From Paenibacillus sp. OV219 (GTDB taxonomy: Bacteria; Bacillota; Bacilli; Paenibacillales; Paenibacillaceae): 64,000 bases of DNA. Location of the stretch: contig NZ_FOCJ01000005.1 in assembly GCF_900110075.1 (NCBI RefSeq), forward strand, positions 124,001-188,000, given 5' to 3'. Shown here one piece after another: positions 7,630 through 16,028 of this stretch. The translations under genes and the position numbers were made by a program. Each line of letters starts with the position of its first letter. The stretch's first letter is position 1. Below the pieces are notes generated by a model that was not told the DNA's origin, searched no databases, and was given only the letters and a program-made list of their open reading frames with translations.

Positions 7630-8544
7630 TTACTTCAAACGCTTAAGCTCACTCAGAATTCCCTCTGCAAGCTCAAGCTGGCGAGTAGCAAATGGTAAAT
7701 CGCCGTGCCCTTCTAACGCGTAATCCAGATTGCCAAGCGTTGACATCAGTATTCGTGCCGACACTGTAAATGTAAATGACTCCGCATTAATTGAAATAGC
7801 CGTTTGTTCTAACTGTTCTAACATAAACCTGAAAGTAGGTTCCTGAAGACCGCCAAACAATACGAGATTACCAACGTAGGAAGCCATGTCCCAGTGAATT
7901 GGCATCAGAGAAACATCTTCAAAATCCATCCATTTCCAGCCGCTCGGGCTTGGTAATAGATTTCCCTTGTGAGCGTCACCGTGACACGGAACAAGAAACA
8001 TTTCTTGGGAACGGATCTGTTCATTCGTTTCTTGAAAGTCATGAAGCAAGCTTCTGATTCTCAGGTCGGATTGTTTCGCTAGTCTCAAGGCGGATTGGCA
8101 GGATCGTTCCCAAACACCAAGTACAGGGAGCTCACCAGGATAATGCCTCATCGCACCTGACAATAAGCTCACCAGTTGAACACTTTCACTGGGTGAGAGC
8201 GCTTGCAATTCTGTCCAAGGCTCATAGTTCCACAAAGTCAACCATGTTCCGTTAACGTTGTAGGGAGTAGTACCTAATCTCTCAGCAGGTGATAACACGG
8301 GAACACCATAGCTTCGGAGGTAGTTCGCTACATGTAATTCACGATTCAGTATCGTATATGCATGATCTCTGACTTGGATCGATCCAAAAGTTGAAATTCG
8401 TGCTACGACTGGATGTGGAGCTAGATGAATAATGAGGTTACCACCATCACTCAGAACAACAGGCATGACTTCAGTTAAGCCGATTGTCTCTACGAATGAT
8501 ACTACTTGAGATAATAGCTCATCTTTTGTGAACAGTTTCAGCAC
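7630..8544 (-). CDS. APH-fold phosphotransferase
   Basis: A 304-residue APH-family kinase with catalytic loop CHGDAHKGNLL near residues 187-197 and metal site MDFEDVS near 207-213. It may belong with the homoserine kinase/choline kinase-like branch; substrate unknown. The frame opens at a GTG at 8544 after an in-frame stop, but AAAGGA is only one base from this GTG, so the true start may be a CTG or a later codon; this should be treated as uncertain. It lies 40 bp upstream of the P-loop operon and could be read through into it. Confidence 0.8.
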   Translation of the reverse strand: MLKLFTKDELLSQVVSFVETIGLTEVMPVVLSDGGNLIIHLAPHPVVARISTFGSIQVRDHAYTILNRELHVANYLRSYGVPVLSPAERLGTTPYNVNGTWLTLWNYEPWTELQALSPSESVQLVSLLSGAMRHYPGELPVLGVWERSCQSALRLAKQSDLRIRSLLHDFQETNEQIRSQEMFLVPCHGDAHKGNLLPSPSGWKWMDFEDVSLMPIHWDMASYVGNLVLFGGLQEPTFRFMLEQLEQTAISINAESFTFTVSARILMSTLGNLDYALEGHGDLPFATRQLELAEGILSELKRLK

Positions 8545-8569
8545 ATCCTTTTATAATACTTGAGAATCC

Positions 8570-8600
8570 AAAATAAAAACCCGCCAAAAGTAGCGGATAT
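8570..8600 (-). terminator. Small hairpin upstream of the second APH gene
   Basis: A 4-bp GC stem (CCGC/GCGG) that on the minus strand is followed by GTTTTTATTTT. It resembles a weak terminator or attenuator placed just before the APH gene; short stem, so low confidence. Confidence 0.35.
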
Positions 8601-8689
8601 TTATTTTCAAATATTGCTGAGTAACCGCTTCCATAATTAGTGATTTCAATATAATTCATTATCCGATAGGTGTCCATCTTAAAATGAAT

Positions 8690-8723
8690 AAAGAAAAGCA
8701 GCTGACCGTATGGGCCAGCTGCC
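8690..8723 (-). terminator. Terminator after the propeller gene
   Basis: On the minus strand GCAGCTG (8716-8722 read in reverse) pairs with CAGCTGC (8698-8704) and is followed by TTTTCTTTATTC, just beyond the stop at 8732. Confidence 0.75.
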
Positions 8724-8731
8724 TTGTCTTC

Positions 8732-9541
8732 TCAGAGAACAACCTTCTTTAGCCCCCAATTTAAAGTAGAGATATACATGCAATCCCCGGTATAGCACAT
8801 ATCGGTTACCGGATAACCAGTTAGCATAGATCGCATGATTACCCTTGATCCCAGCAGCTGAAGTCGGTACAGTCCGCGGCTCGAACAAGCGTACACGCCA
8901 GTTTCGGTTGATTTCAAGGCATACAGGCTTAACCCCTCGAAGCCGCTTACAGTGAATCCACCCTTTTGATTTCCTTGTACCAGCTTTCCATCCATACTTA
9001 CGCCAACCAATCGGCCGTGAACCACCGCTAAACTTGTAACTGCAGTTCCGAGAGGGAATTCAGCCCCGGAATCCGTATAACGGTCATAAAGGGATATTCC
9101 CTGATTCGAACCGAGGAAGTAATACTGAGGAGTAAGTAGCAGATCGTATACAGGCATGTTCGGATAAGCGATATTTTTCCAATGTGTTCCGATTTTGCAC
9201 CATATCCCGTACTCCGTTGCTGCAGCGAAGAACACGCCTTGTTTGACGACTTGGTAGCAAGGAATTGTAATTTCGGTCGGGTACCAACAATTCGCGTCAT
9301 AGAAGAACAAACCTTGATTCGTGCAGAGGTAGACCGACCTATCTATGAACTGTAATCGGTTTACAATGATTCCGTCAGGCAGCCCTTGATCTGCTTCAGA
9401 CCATATATCATCAGGGCTTTTACGGAAAATGCCTTTTCCGAAAGCTGCAGCGAACATAACATCCGCGCTCGCGCTAACAGACAATATATCGGGAGATGGA
9501 CAATCGGTCACATCTGTAACAACTTGAAATGGAGCCACCAT
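8732..9541 (-). CDS. Fur-controlled beta-propeller-like protein of unknown function
   Basis: A 269-residue protein with no signal peptide or membrane segment. It is built of about six repeats in which a short strand pair ends in a turn such as VYLCTNQGLFFYD, GVYACSSRGLYRL or MYISTLNWGLKKV, resembling two-component-regulator/BNR propeller blades. No catalytic motif was recognised. The ATG at 9541 has AAGGA ten bases upstream. Its sigma-A promoter carries a perfect 7-1-7 Fur box inside the spacer, so expression should be repressed by iron-loaded Fur. It is divergent from a lactonase-type propeller gene. A link to siderophore or iron metabolism follows from the Fur box only. Confidence 0.7.
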   Translation of the reverse strand: MVAPFQVVTDVTDCPSPDILSVSASADVMFAAAFGKGIFRKSPDDIWSEADQGLPDGIIVNRLQFIDRSVYLCTNQGLFFYDANCWYPTEITIPCYQVVKQGVFFAAATEYGIWCKIGTHWKNIAYPNMPVYDLLLTPQYYFLGSNQGISLYDRYTDSGAEFPLGTAVTSLAVVHGRLVGVSMDGKLVQGNQKGGFTVSGFEGLSLYALKSTETGVYACSSRGLYRLQLLGSRVIMRSMLTGYPVTDMCYTGDCMYISTLNWGLKKVVL

Positions 9542-9584
9542 AATGCCACATCCTTATTCGTTATAAGTGGTTTTTAGTCCCTCT

Positions 9585-9614
9585 ATAATAAATGATAATG
9601 ATTATCAATGTCAA
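9585..9614 (-). promoter_or_regulatory. Sigma-A promoter of the propeller gene
   Basis: On the minus strand TTGACA (9609-9614) with a perfect -35 match, 18-bp spacer, TATTAT (9585-9590). The Fur box fills the spacer. Confidence 0.8.
9593..9607. promoter_or_regulatory. Fur box (perfect 7-1-7)
   Basis: TGATAATGATTATCA is an exact match to the Bacillus Fur consensus TGATAATNATTATCA. It lies between the -35 and -10 boxes of the minus-strand propeller gene, about 100 bp from the start of the plus-strand lactonase gene. Confidence 0.85.
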
Positions 9615-9695
9615 AAGGAATTTCAACACATCTGTCCAAATGATCCAAGAGTGCCAGATGAAGCGAATAATGGTAAAATGCTAACTTAGAACGAT

Positions 9696-9701
9696 TATAA
9701 T
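9696..9701 (+). promoter_or_regulatory. -10 box of the lactonase gene
   Basis: TATAAT, a perfect -10 hexamer, sits 25 bp before the chosen start codon. No convincing -35 box is seen at 17 bp, so an activator or an extended -10 may be involved. Confidence 0.4.
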
Positions 9702-9726
9702 TAGAATCTTGGAGGTATGCTTGACT

Positions 9727-10797
9727 ATGGCTTCGACATTTGCCTTTATCGGTTCCTATGCGAACGCGAATGAACCCGGTATCTACGCTTGTGCATATGA
9801 CAAACAAACTGGCGCATTAACCTTGATCGGTCAAGCGGATGGCCTTCAGAATCCGACATTCCTAGTTCCTAACGAGACGAACCGGACGCTCTATACGATT
9901 ATGGAGGGTAAAGATTCTGAAGGGAATAAATGCGGTGCAGCCGCTGCTTACCGCTTCGATCCTGCAACAGGAAAACTGTTAAAATTGAATGAAGCGATCA
10001 CGCTTCCGGCAACGACATGTCATATTACACTTGATCCGTCGCACCAGTTTGCCATGACGGCGAGCTATCATGGCGGTATGCTCAGCCTTTCGCCGATTCT
10101 CGAAGATGGCAGCATCGGTCAGACGATCGACGTTCACAAGCATGAAGGATCGAGCGTTCATCCAGCACAAACGCAGGCGAGAGCGCATTCGGTCATTGTC
10201 GACAACGCTGGCAAGTATGCTGTTGTGTCCGACCTCGGACTTGATACTCTCTTCGTCTATGAATTAGATGTACCGAACCAACGTTTGCAACTGCACAATA
10301 AGACAACCATCGCACCTGGATCTGGTCCGCGCCACTTCGTTTTCCATCCGTCGCTGCCATTTGGATATGGCATTAACGAATTGAACAGCACGATAACGGT
10401 CTATGCGTACGATGCTGATCAAGGACAGCTCAGTGTCGTTCAGACGATCTCCACGCTGCCGGAATCGTTCGTGGGAGACAGTGCTACTGCTGACATCCAC
10501 CTGTCACCGGATGGTAAGTTCCTGTATGGCTCTAACCGCGGGCATGATAGCTTGGCTGTATACCGCGTCGACTCGGCTGATGGCCGCATTGAGCCGATTG
10601 AATATGCACCTACGCTCGGCGGACACCCGCGGAATTTCGGGATCTCACCAGACGGCCACTTCGTGCTTGTCGCGAATCGTGATGGCAACAATATCGTGAC
10701 ATTCAGCCGAGATGCTGAGTCGGGCAAGCTTCAGCCGACTGGCAGCGAGCTTCACGTATCGAAGCCGGTATGTATCCGTTTCTCTGAGATGGGTTAA
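9727..10797 (+). CDS. Lactonase family 7-bladed beta-propeller (6-phosphogluconolactonase-like)
   Basis: A 356-residue cytoplasmic protein of the YbhE/YkgB lactonase family (PF10282), the usual length. Typical blade motifs are present: FIGSYANANEPGIY at the N-terminus, GSGPRHFVFHP in the middle, ADIHLSPDGKFLYGSNRGHDS and GGHPRNFGISPDG in the last blades. Members hydrolyse 6-phosphogluconolactone or related sugar lactones. GGAGG at 9711-9715 serves either the TTG at 9721 or the ATG at 9727; the ATG gives the standard N-terminus. Divergent from the Fur-controlled propeller gene, so the Fur box could affect both, although its position favours the other gene. Confidence 0.88.
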   Translation: MASTFAFIGSYANANEPGIYACAYDKQTGALTLIGQADGLQNPTFLVPNETNRTLYTIMEGKDSEGNKCGAAAAYRFDPATGKLLKLNEAITLPATTCHITLDPSHQFAMTASYHGGMLSLSPILEDGSIGQTIDVHKHEGSSVHPAQTQARAHSVIVDNAGKYAVVSDLGLDTLFVYELDVPNQRLQLHNKTTIAPGSGPRHFVFHPSLPFGYGINELNSTITVYAYDADQGQLSVVQTISTLPESFVGDSATADIHLSPDGKFLYGSNRGHDSLAVYRVDSADGRIEPIEYAPTLGGHPRNFGISPDGHFVLVANRDGNNIVTFSRDAESGKLQPTGSELHVSKPVCIRFSEMG

Positions 10798-10813
10798 CGC
10801 TGTAATATGGGTT

Positions 10814-10862
10814 AATAAAGATGAGGGCAACCGCTAAAATAGTGGTTGCCCTCATCTTTATT
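10814..10862. terminator. Bidirectional terminator after the lactonase
   Basis: A 16-bp perfect stem (AAAGATGAGGGCAACC with its complement at 10844-10859) with A- and T-rich flanks between convergent genes. Confidence 0.92.
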
Positions 10863-10870
10863 GGGGATAA

Positions 10871-11320
10871 TTATTTACTTTTCTTTGACGCCAACCAGAA
10901 GACGACAATCACGATTGGAATGAATATGAACCAAGGAATGTTAATTGTACTTTGAGTGATGAAAGCGAGGAAGAACAATCCTACGGCGCCAAGTATAAGC
11001 CAAAGGCAGCCTCTTCCGAACGTTTCCATGGATGTGGACTCTCCTCTGTCGGTGTAAGAAGGAGTATGATCACTATAATAACGAGCGCTTTTTGCCATTT
11101 TGGATACGACGGTCCCGCAATATCTGCACTTTAATGCTCCTTGCTCCAGACGCTCATTACAATGTTGGCATGTGGTTGGGCTGGTGTTTCCTGAATAAAT
11201 CTTAGCTGCGTTTGGAGTACCTTCTATGGGTGCACTTGTAAGCGAACTTCCACAGACAACACATAATAATGAACCCTCGGAGTTAGACTCCCCACACTTC
11301 GTACATATCTTAACTGCCAA
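10871..11320 (-). CDS. Double zinc-ribbon membrane protein
   Basis: A 149-residue protein with two zinc ribbons (CTKCGES with CVVCGSS, then CQHCNER with CRYCGTV, residues 6-73), a polar linker and two hydrophobic segments (about 104-121 and 126-143) ending in KKSK. The ribbons would face the cytoplasm. Function unknown; such proteins are common in Firmicutes. Start is a TTG with only a weak AGGG upstream, so the N-terminus is less certain, but the first cysteine pair requires a start near here. Confidence 0.7.
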   Translation of the reverse strand: MAVKICTKCGESNSEGSLLCVVCGSSLTSAPIEGTPNAAKIYSGNTSPTTCQHCNERLEQGALKCRYCGTVVSKMAKSARYYSDHTPSYTDRGESTSMETFGRGCLWLILGAVGLFFLAFITQSTINIPWFIFIPIVIVVFWLASKKSK

Positions 11321-11492
11321 TCTGCAGCCCTACCATTCTCTGCAATGATGTCCGAAAGAAAGCTCCTCCAAATGGGATCCCTTTACAGTTAAGACGTATG
11401 ATGCTGAATAAAGTTGCGTTTAATTGACCGACCCTCCTCCAACAATCATCGCAGCCCCCTTCCCCACCAACTCGCATGCTTTTCCGATTCAT

Positions 11493-11510
11493 GAATACAT
11501 TTAAGTATTC
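11493..11510 (+). promoter_or_regulatory. Dyad in the leader of the SpoVB-like gene
   Basis: GAATAC (11493-11498) and GTATTC (11505-11510) flank ATTTAA, an 18-bp near-perfect dyad just before the ribosome site. AATACATT within it loosely resembles a sigma-E -10 element, without a convincing -35. The rest of the 210-bp gap before it holds nothing I can name. Confidence 0.25.
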
Positions 11511-11531
11511 GAGGATCAGGAGGACAAGGAG

Positions 11532-13079
11532 ATGGCACAAAAGAAGGAATCGTTCATGAGAGGGACGATGGCCTTATCTGTCGCTGCTTTTATTAACCGT
11601 ATTCTTGGTTTTATAAGCGGCATGTATGTCGCTCGCTTTCTTGGAGCGGAAGGAATTGGCTTGTTAATGATGGCACATCCTCTCGTGCCGCTTGTCATTA
11701 CGATTACGGAGCTTGGTTTACCTATTGCAATTTCAAAGCTGGTTGCAGAAGCCTATGCTCGCGATGAGTTGTTGAAAGTCAGGCGTATACTGCATGTATC
11801 ACTAGCAGTGACCGGCGTCTTGAGTGTAGCGCTGACGACTCTCTCCTTGCTTGGCTCTCATTGGATTGCATCTATCATGCTAAGCGACCAGCGCGCTTAT
11901 TATGCCATGCTTGCGATTACACCGATTGCCCCGATTGTCGCCGTTTCCGCCGTTCTGAAGGGATACTTCCGAGGCATTCAGCGAATGAAAGTGATCGCCG
12001 CTTCCGATGTGCTCGAGTATTCGGTTCAGATTGCTTGTGTTCTCGCATTGGTCCATTTGCTGCTGCCTTATGGCGTTGCTTACGCGGCAGCTGGTGCTAT
12101 GGCTGCCTCTGTTATTAGCGAGGCGATCAGTCTCTCGTTCCTCGTTATTAGTTACAAATTATATGGTGAAGCCAAAGTTGCGGGCGAGACATGGGCTGGA
12201 CATCTGAGGAATGGCAAAAAAACCCTCACCGAGCTGCTGCAGATTGGCCTGCCGACAACGGGTACAGGGTTAGTTCATTCGGTATATAGTGCTTTCCAGC
12301 CTTTGCTCATTGCAACTAGCCTCGCGATGGCCGGCGTAAGTACGGCACTTGCTACGAAGCAGTTCGGGATGTTGGCGGGGTATGCGTTTCCGCTGCTATA
12401 CATGCCTAGCTTTATTACGCAATCTTTATCTACTGCGCTTGTGCCGGCTGCCTCTGAGGCTGCTGCTAATAAAAATGATCGACTTATGCATGAGCGGATG
12501 AATCAAGCGTTGAACTTAGGTTTACTGATCGGCGCACCAGCTACTGTTATCCTATTTCAGTGGGCAACTCCGCTTACAACTCTTGTCTATCATGCGCCTG
12601 AAGCGGGACTGCTGCTGAAGATATTAGCGCCGATATTTTTCCTCCATTATTTCGACGCTCCCATGCATGCCATCCTACTCGGACTTGGACGCGCGAATGC
12701 TACGCTTTGGAACTATGTCGTTTCCACTGCGTTAAAGGCGATCGCCATATTCGTATTTGGCAGCCAATTCGGCATTGTCGGCGTCACCTTCGGCATTGGA
12801 ATCGGAATTATGATGCAAGCTATGCTAAACTTTTTCTCAATATCTAGCTCGATCGGCATCTATATGAGTATTGGGCCCTATCTGAAGGTTGGCGCGTGCA
12901 TGCTGCTGATGGCGATTTGCGGGCGATGGACCCTCGAATATTTAACCGTCGTAGAGCACCTCTCGCTCTTATGGAGCGTCATTGGCTCTATCCTCTGTTC
13001 TTTACTGGTCTACTTCGTTGCACTTCTATCTATGAATGCTTTGCGAAGAGTAAGCCGTTCGATATTGATACCACGTTGA
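11532..13079 (+). CDS. spoVB: SpoVB-family polysaccharide/lipid II flippase
   Basis: A 515-residue polytopic membrane protein (about 14 segments) of the MVF/polysaccharide-biosynthesis branch of the MOP superfamily. The N-terminus GTMALSVAAFINRILGFISG and the charged RGIQRM loop are typical of SpoVB, which is needed for spore cortex synthesis in the mother cell and probably moves lipid-linked peptidoglycan precursor across the membrane. Length is the usual 510-530. Spore formers of this group often carry several paralogues, so this need not be the essential one. GGAGGACAAGGAG precedes the ATG. Confidence 0.85.
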   Translation: MAQKKESFMRGTMALSVAAFINRILGFISGMYVARFLGAEGIGLLMMAHPLVPLVITITELGLPIAISKLVAEAYARDELLKVRRILHVSLAVTGVLSVALTTLSLLGSHWIASIMLSDQRAYYAMLAITPIAPIVAVSAVLKGYFRGIQRMKVIAASDVLEYSVQIACVLALVHLLLPYGVAYAAAGAMAASVISEAISLSFLVISYKLYGEAKVAGETWAGHLRNGKKTLTELLQIGLPTTGTGLVHSVYSAFQPLLIATSLAMAGVSTALATKQFGMLAGYAFPLLYMPSFITQSLSTALVPAASEAAANKNDRLMHERMNQALNLGLLIGAPATVILFQWATPLTTLVYHAPEAGLLLKILAPIFFLHYFDAPMHAILLGLGRANATLWNYVVSTALKAIAIFVFGSQFGIVGVTFGIGIGIMMQAMLNFFSISSSIGIYMSIGPYLKVGACMLLMAICGRWTLEYLTVVEHLSLLWSVIGSILCSLLVYFVALLSMNALRRVSRSILIPR

Positions 13080-13088
13080 ATAGCGAAG

Positions 13089-13125
13089 AAAAACCGACCT
13101 GGCAATGGCCAGAGTCGGTTTTTTA
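13089..13125. terminator. Bidirectional terminator between spoVB and the GH76 gene
   Basis: ACCGAC (13093-13098) pairs with GTCGGT (13114-13119), with an inner CTGGC/GGCCAG pairing, preceded by A5 and followed by T6. Confidence 0.88.
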
Positions 13126-13143
13126 GCAGTTTAAGGTACAAGT

Positions 13144-15393
13144 CTAAGGAACCAACGATAAACCAAACACATGAATATCCGAATTGGCAGGCAACGTAAG
13201 GCTGGTTACGGTTTTTCCTGCAGTCGGAGATAGGCTGTATCCGAATACATAGAACGATCCGGTGCCGGTAGCCCCGCTAATATGCGCGTACGACATCACC
13301 TGCATCTGATATGCAGTCGTATTAGGCAAAGCCCAATCCTGCATGGAGACACTCACGCTGCTTGTACTTCCGTCGGAATAATTCACGATAAAGGTCCCCG
13401 TTTTGTTACCGTGTGAACTAGCGCCCAGAAGCTTGATCGCAGAATATTGGTTCGGTGGCAGCTGCAAAGTCTGACCTGTTCCTTTGATCTGATTGTTCTG
13501 GCCGTCTGTCGCTGCTCCAAGGGTATACTTGATACCGCTGTATGTTGGATTCAGATTCAATACGTTCGCAGAATAACCATACCCCGCATCCCCGCCGAAG
13601 CTGTTATTGCTCGGGTTCGAGTCGCTGCCCCAGCCATCTTCGTTGTAGTAAGCGGACAAGTCTGCTTGCTGGGCGGAGACAAGTGTGATGGCAAAAATAT
13701 TGACATTCGGCGTATTTGGCAGCGTTATACTTGAAAGATTCCAGTTAGGGGTCGTCCGCAAGGAGTAGGCATAAATTCTGCCGCTTCCAGAAGTATCGCC
13801 GGAAGAGGTATGCATGGAAGTGAATGTTTTGGCGACTTTCTGACCGGTATAATCGCTTGCCGCCCAGTCTGACATGACGATGTTCGCCTGATTGGAAACA
13901 CTGCCGCTGCTGCTATAGTTGATCTTGATTTCTTTTGCCAATTGGCTTCCATACGTTCCAACCGCAAGCATCCGGATTTCAGTGTATTTTCCTGAAGGAA
14001 GCGAGATCGTTTGTCCTACGGCTTTGATGGCATTGCATTCCGTATTAATAGTGCCATTGCAGTTCCCATCATAATTAGGTCCCATTAGATACGGTGTATT
14101 ATCGAATGTGATTGTGGAAGGAACCTGCTCAGCAGGATAGGCATATGTACCTCCACTCCAACTGAAGCTGCCAGGAGATGCATCTGTGCTGATCGCATCT
14201 TCATTGTATGCACCAAGCGCTTTCAGATCGACCGTGGTTGTAGTCGCAGGAGCGAGTGGCTTGGTGATCGAACCGCTGGCAGGAACGGTGGTTTGAAGCG
14301 CCGCCACTCCAGTCGAGCTACCGAACGATTTAATTAAGGAACTCGGAGCCTTGATTGACCAATCCTTGTAAGTAAGGTTATCCGATGTTCGCCGATTGCT
14401 CCAAACCGTGTTCGCATTCAAATTCATCCATGCCGAATACTGGCTTTGGCCATCTTGATTAATCAGCAAGTTCATATACCGGACAAAGATACCTTTGAAA
14501 CCAGCTCCAGCCTCTACCCCATCTTCGGAGTCAAAATTCAGAATGTAATTGGTATCCGTGATGTGTTGATACGAATAGTCCGCAGCAGCGATGGCGTCTT
14601 TCAAGTACGAGGTGTTATTCGTCGCTTTATACAGGTAATGAGCCGCACCGATGAATATGCCCTGGTTGTACGAGAATTCCCAGCTGTCAATCGTTGTGTT
14701 GTCGCTGTGCAGGTTGTCCATCACACGCCCGTTAAGGAACAGGCGGCTCTTCTCCCAATTGTACAAATCTTGTGCCTTCGTTAAGTAGGTCGTATCGCCA
14801 AGCGCGCTGGATAACCGGACTGCTGCAACGGCCGCTGGCATGTTGTTGCAAGTATTCTTCGCTGTCTTTGCATAATCCCACCAGATTCCGCCGCCCAGCT
14901 GAGTGTCATAGGCAGCGTTCCACACGCCGTCAAAGGTATTCTTAGCTGCTGTCCTGTAATTGGTGTTGCCAGTAATGGAGTATGCTCTCAGGAAGGCAAT
15001 CGACATCCACATCGGATCATCCGTAAGTGTTGCGACATAGGTCCAGTCATTTCCATACTGCGTTAATATCGAATTAGAAAGACTTACAATGTAATTGTAA
15101 TAGGTTGTGCTTGACGACCGATCGTAGGCGTCCTCGAGTACTTCTAGCATCAGAGCTTGCTTCCAAAATTCATCTTTCGTCGACTTATTCGTATCAATGG
15201 CAAATTGATTGGCGCTTGTCATCCAATACCCGCTAATAAAAGCATTCATCGCCGTATCGGCGTCCGTGCTTGTGAACGCAGTAGCTGGTGCGGCGAATGA
15301 ACCGGCAATAATAGGAAAGGCGATCATGGTGGATAAGATGATCTTGCTGGCAGTCGTTCTAAGTTTCTTCAACGGGTTACGAAACAGAGACAT
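13144..15393 (-). CDS. Secreted GH76 alpha-1,6-mannanase with duplicated C-terminal domain
   Basis: A 749-residue exported enzyme. Residues 1-39 are a signal peptide. Residues about 40-370 are the GH76 (alpha/alpha)6 barrel; the catalytic Asp-Asp pair is Asp125-Asp126 in ATLTDDPMWM, matching the known pair of Bacillus circulans Aman6. GH76 enzymes cut alpha-1,6-mannan of fungal walls. Residues about 395-575 and 578-749 are two diverged copies of one beta-rich domain: each begins AYNEDA or AYYNEDG, contains GQTxxLP followed by Y(T/S)xI(R/K)xL and closes with SSITLPN or TSLTLPA and a final ALVxxxx-like strand. They are probably carbohydrate-binding or wall-binding modules. AGGAGAG precedes the ATG. 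Single gene. Confidence 0.88.
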   Translation of the reverse strand: MSLFRNPLKKLRTTASKIILSTMIAFPIIAGSFAAPATAFTSTDADTAMNAFISGYWMTSANQFAIDTNKSTKDEFWKQALMLEVLEDAYDRSSSTTYYNYIVSLSNSILTQYGNDWTYVATLTDDPMWMSIAFLRAYSITGNTNYRTAAKNTFDGVWNAAYDTQLGGGIWWDYAKTAKNTCNNMPAAVAAVRLSSALGDTTYLTKAQDLYNWEKSRLFLNGRVMDNLHSDNTTIDSWEFSYNQGIFIGAAHYLYKATNNTSYLKDAIAAADYSYQHITDTNYILNFDSEDGVEAGAGFKGIFVRYMNLLINQDGQSQYSAWMNLNANTVWSNRRTSDNLTYKDWSIKAPSSLIKSFGSSTGVAALQTTVPASGSITKPLAPATTTTVDLKALGAYNEDAISTDASPGSFSWSGGTYAYPAEQVPSTITFDNTPYLMGPNYDGNCNGTINTECNAIKAVGQTISLPSGKYTEIRMLAVGTYGSQLAKEIKINYSSSGSVSNQANIVMSDWAASDYTGQKVAKTFTSMHTSSGDTSGSGRIYAYSLRTTPNWNLSSITLPNTPNVNIFAITLVSAQQADLSAYYNEDGWGSDSNPSNNSFGGDAGYGYSANVLNLNPTYSGIKYTLGAATDGQNNQIKGTGQTLQLPPNQYSAIKLLGASSHGNKTGTFIVNYSDGSTSSVSVSMQDWALPNTTAYQMQVMSYAHISGATGTGSFYVFGYSLSPTAGKTVTSLTLPANSDIHVFGLSLVP

Positions 15394-15455
15394 TAGACTA
15401 ACACTCTCCTAAAGGACGAATTGGTTAAAGCACAGCCAATGACAATACGTCTGAC

Positions 15456-15995
15456 TTACTCAAAGATGTGCCTGTTGTCGCGGGCAAGCATTTCATAGGT
15501 TTCGGATATCGTGAGGGAATCGTTGTTAACAATCCACTCCTTCTTGATGTAAGGACTGTCCAGACAGCTTAATTGACTCTCGCCTATAGTGGTTTCATTC
15601 GCTGAATTCTGCTCGCTTATGCGCCCACGGAGTCTTTTTCTATCCAATATCACCTCCACAGAAGGTTTGAGCAGAACAGTTGTAAGGTTCAAAGCCTTAC
15701 CTTGTAGAGCTTCCTGGTATGCGAGCAGAGGTCTTGGCGGATCACAATACAGAATGAATTCAAGCACGACATTCTTTCCCTCTTGAAGCAGTTGTTCTAC
15801 TTTAGTTGCAACTTGGTTCTGAATAATGACCTCCTCTTCAAGGGTTCGTCCCTCATCCACCGGACAATTTGCCTTATATTCACCCCAGAATTTATCCTCA
15901 CTTACAACGGCAAAATGACATGTAGCGCCTAGATATTCCGAAAGCGCTGTTTTGCCACTGCCACTAGGACCAGAAATTAGAATTACATTGCTCAT
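15456..15995 (-). CDS. P-loop small-molecule kinase-like protein
   Basis: A 179-residue AAA/zeta-like P-loop protein with Walker A GPSGSGKTALSE at residues 9-20, an Asp in SEDKFWGE that may bind substrate, VVLEFILY as a Walker B region and an Arg-rich lid DRKRLRGR. It resembles predicted kinases of the AAA_33 type. Substrate unknown. It lies 33 bp downstream of the UxaA-family gene, same strand, and could be in its operon, but a functional link is not evident. Confidence 0.65.
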   Translation of the reverse strand: MSNVILISGPSGSGKTALSEYLGATCHFAVVSEDKFWGEYKANCPVDEGRTLEEEVIIQNQVATKVEQLLQEGKNVVLEFILYCDPPRPLLAYQEALQGKALNLTTVLLKPSVEVILDRKRLRGRISEQNSANETTIGESQLSCLDSPYIKKEWIVNNDSLTISETYEMLARDNRHIFE

Positions 15996-16028
15996 CGAAT
16001 AGAAAACCCCTCTATCTATATTTTTCCT

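Noticed and set aside
11310-11540. A 76-codon minus-strand frame upstream of the zinc-ribbon gene
   Set aside because: No domain and no ribosome site; it overlaps the start of spoVB and the zinc-ribbon gene.
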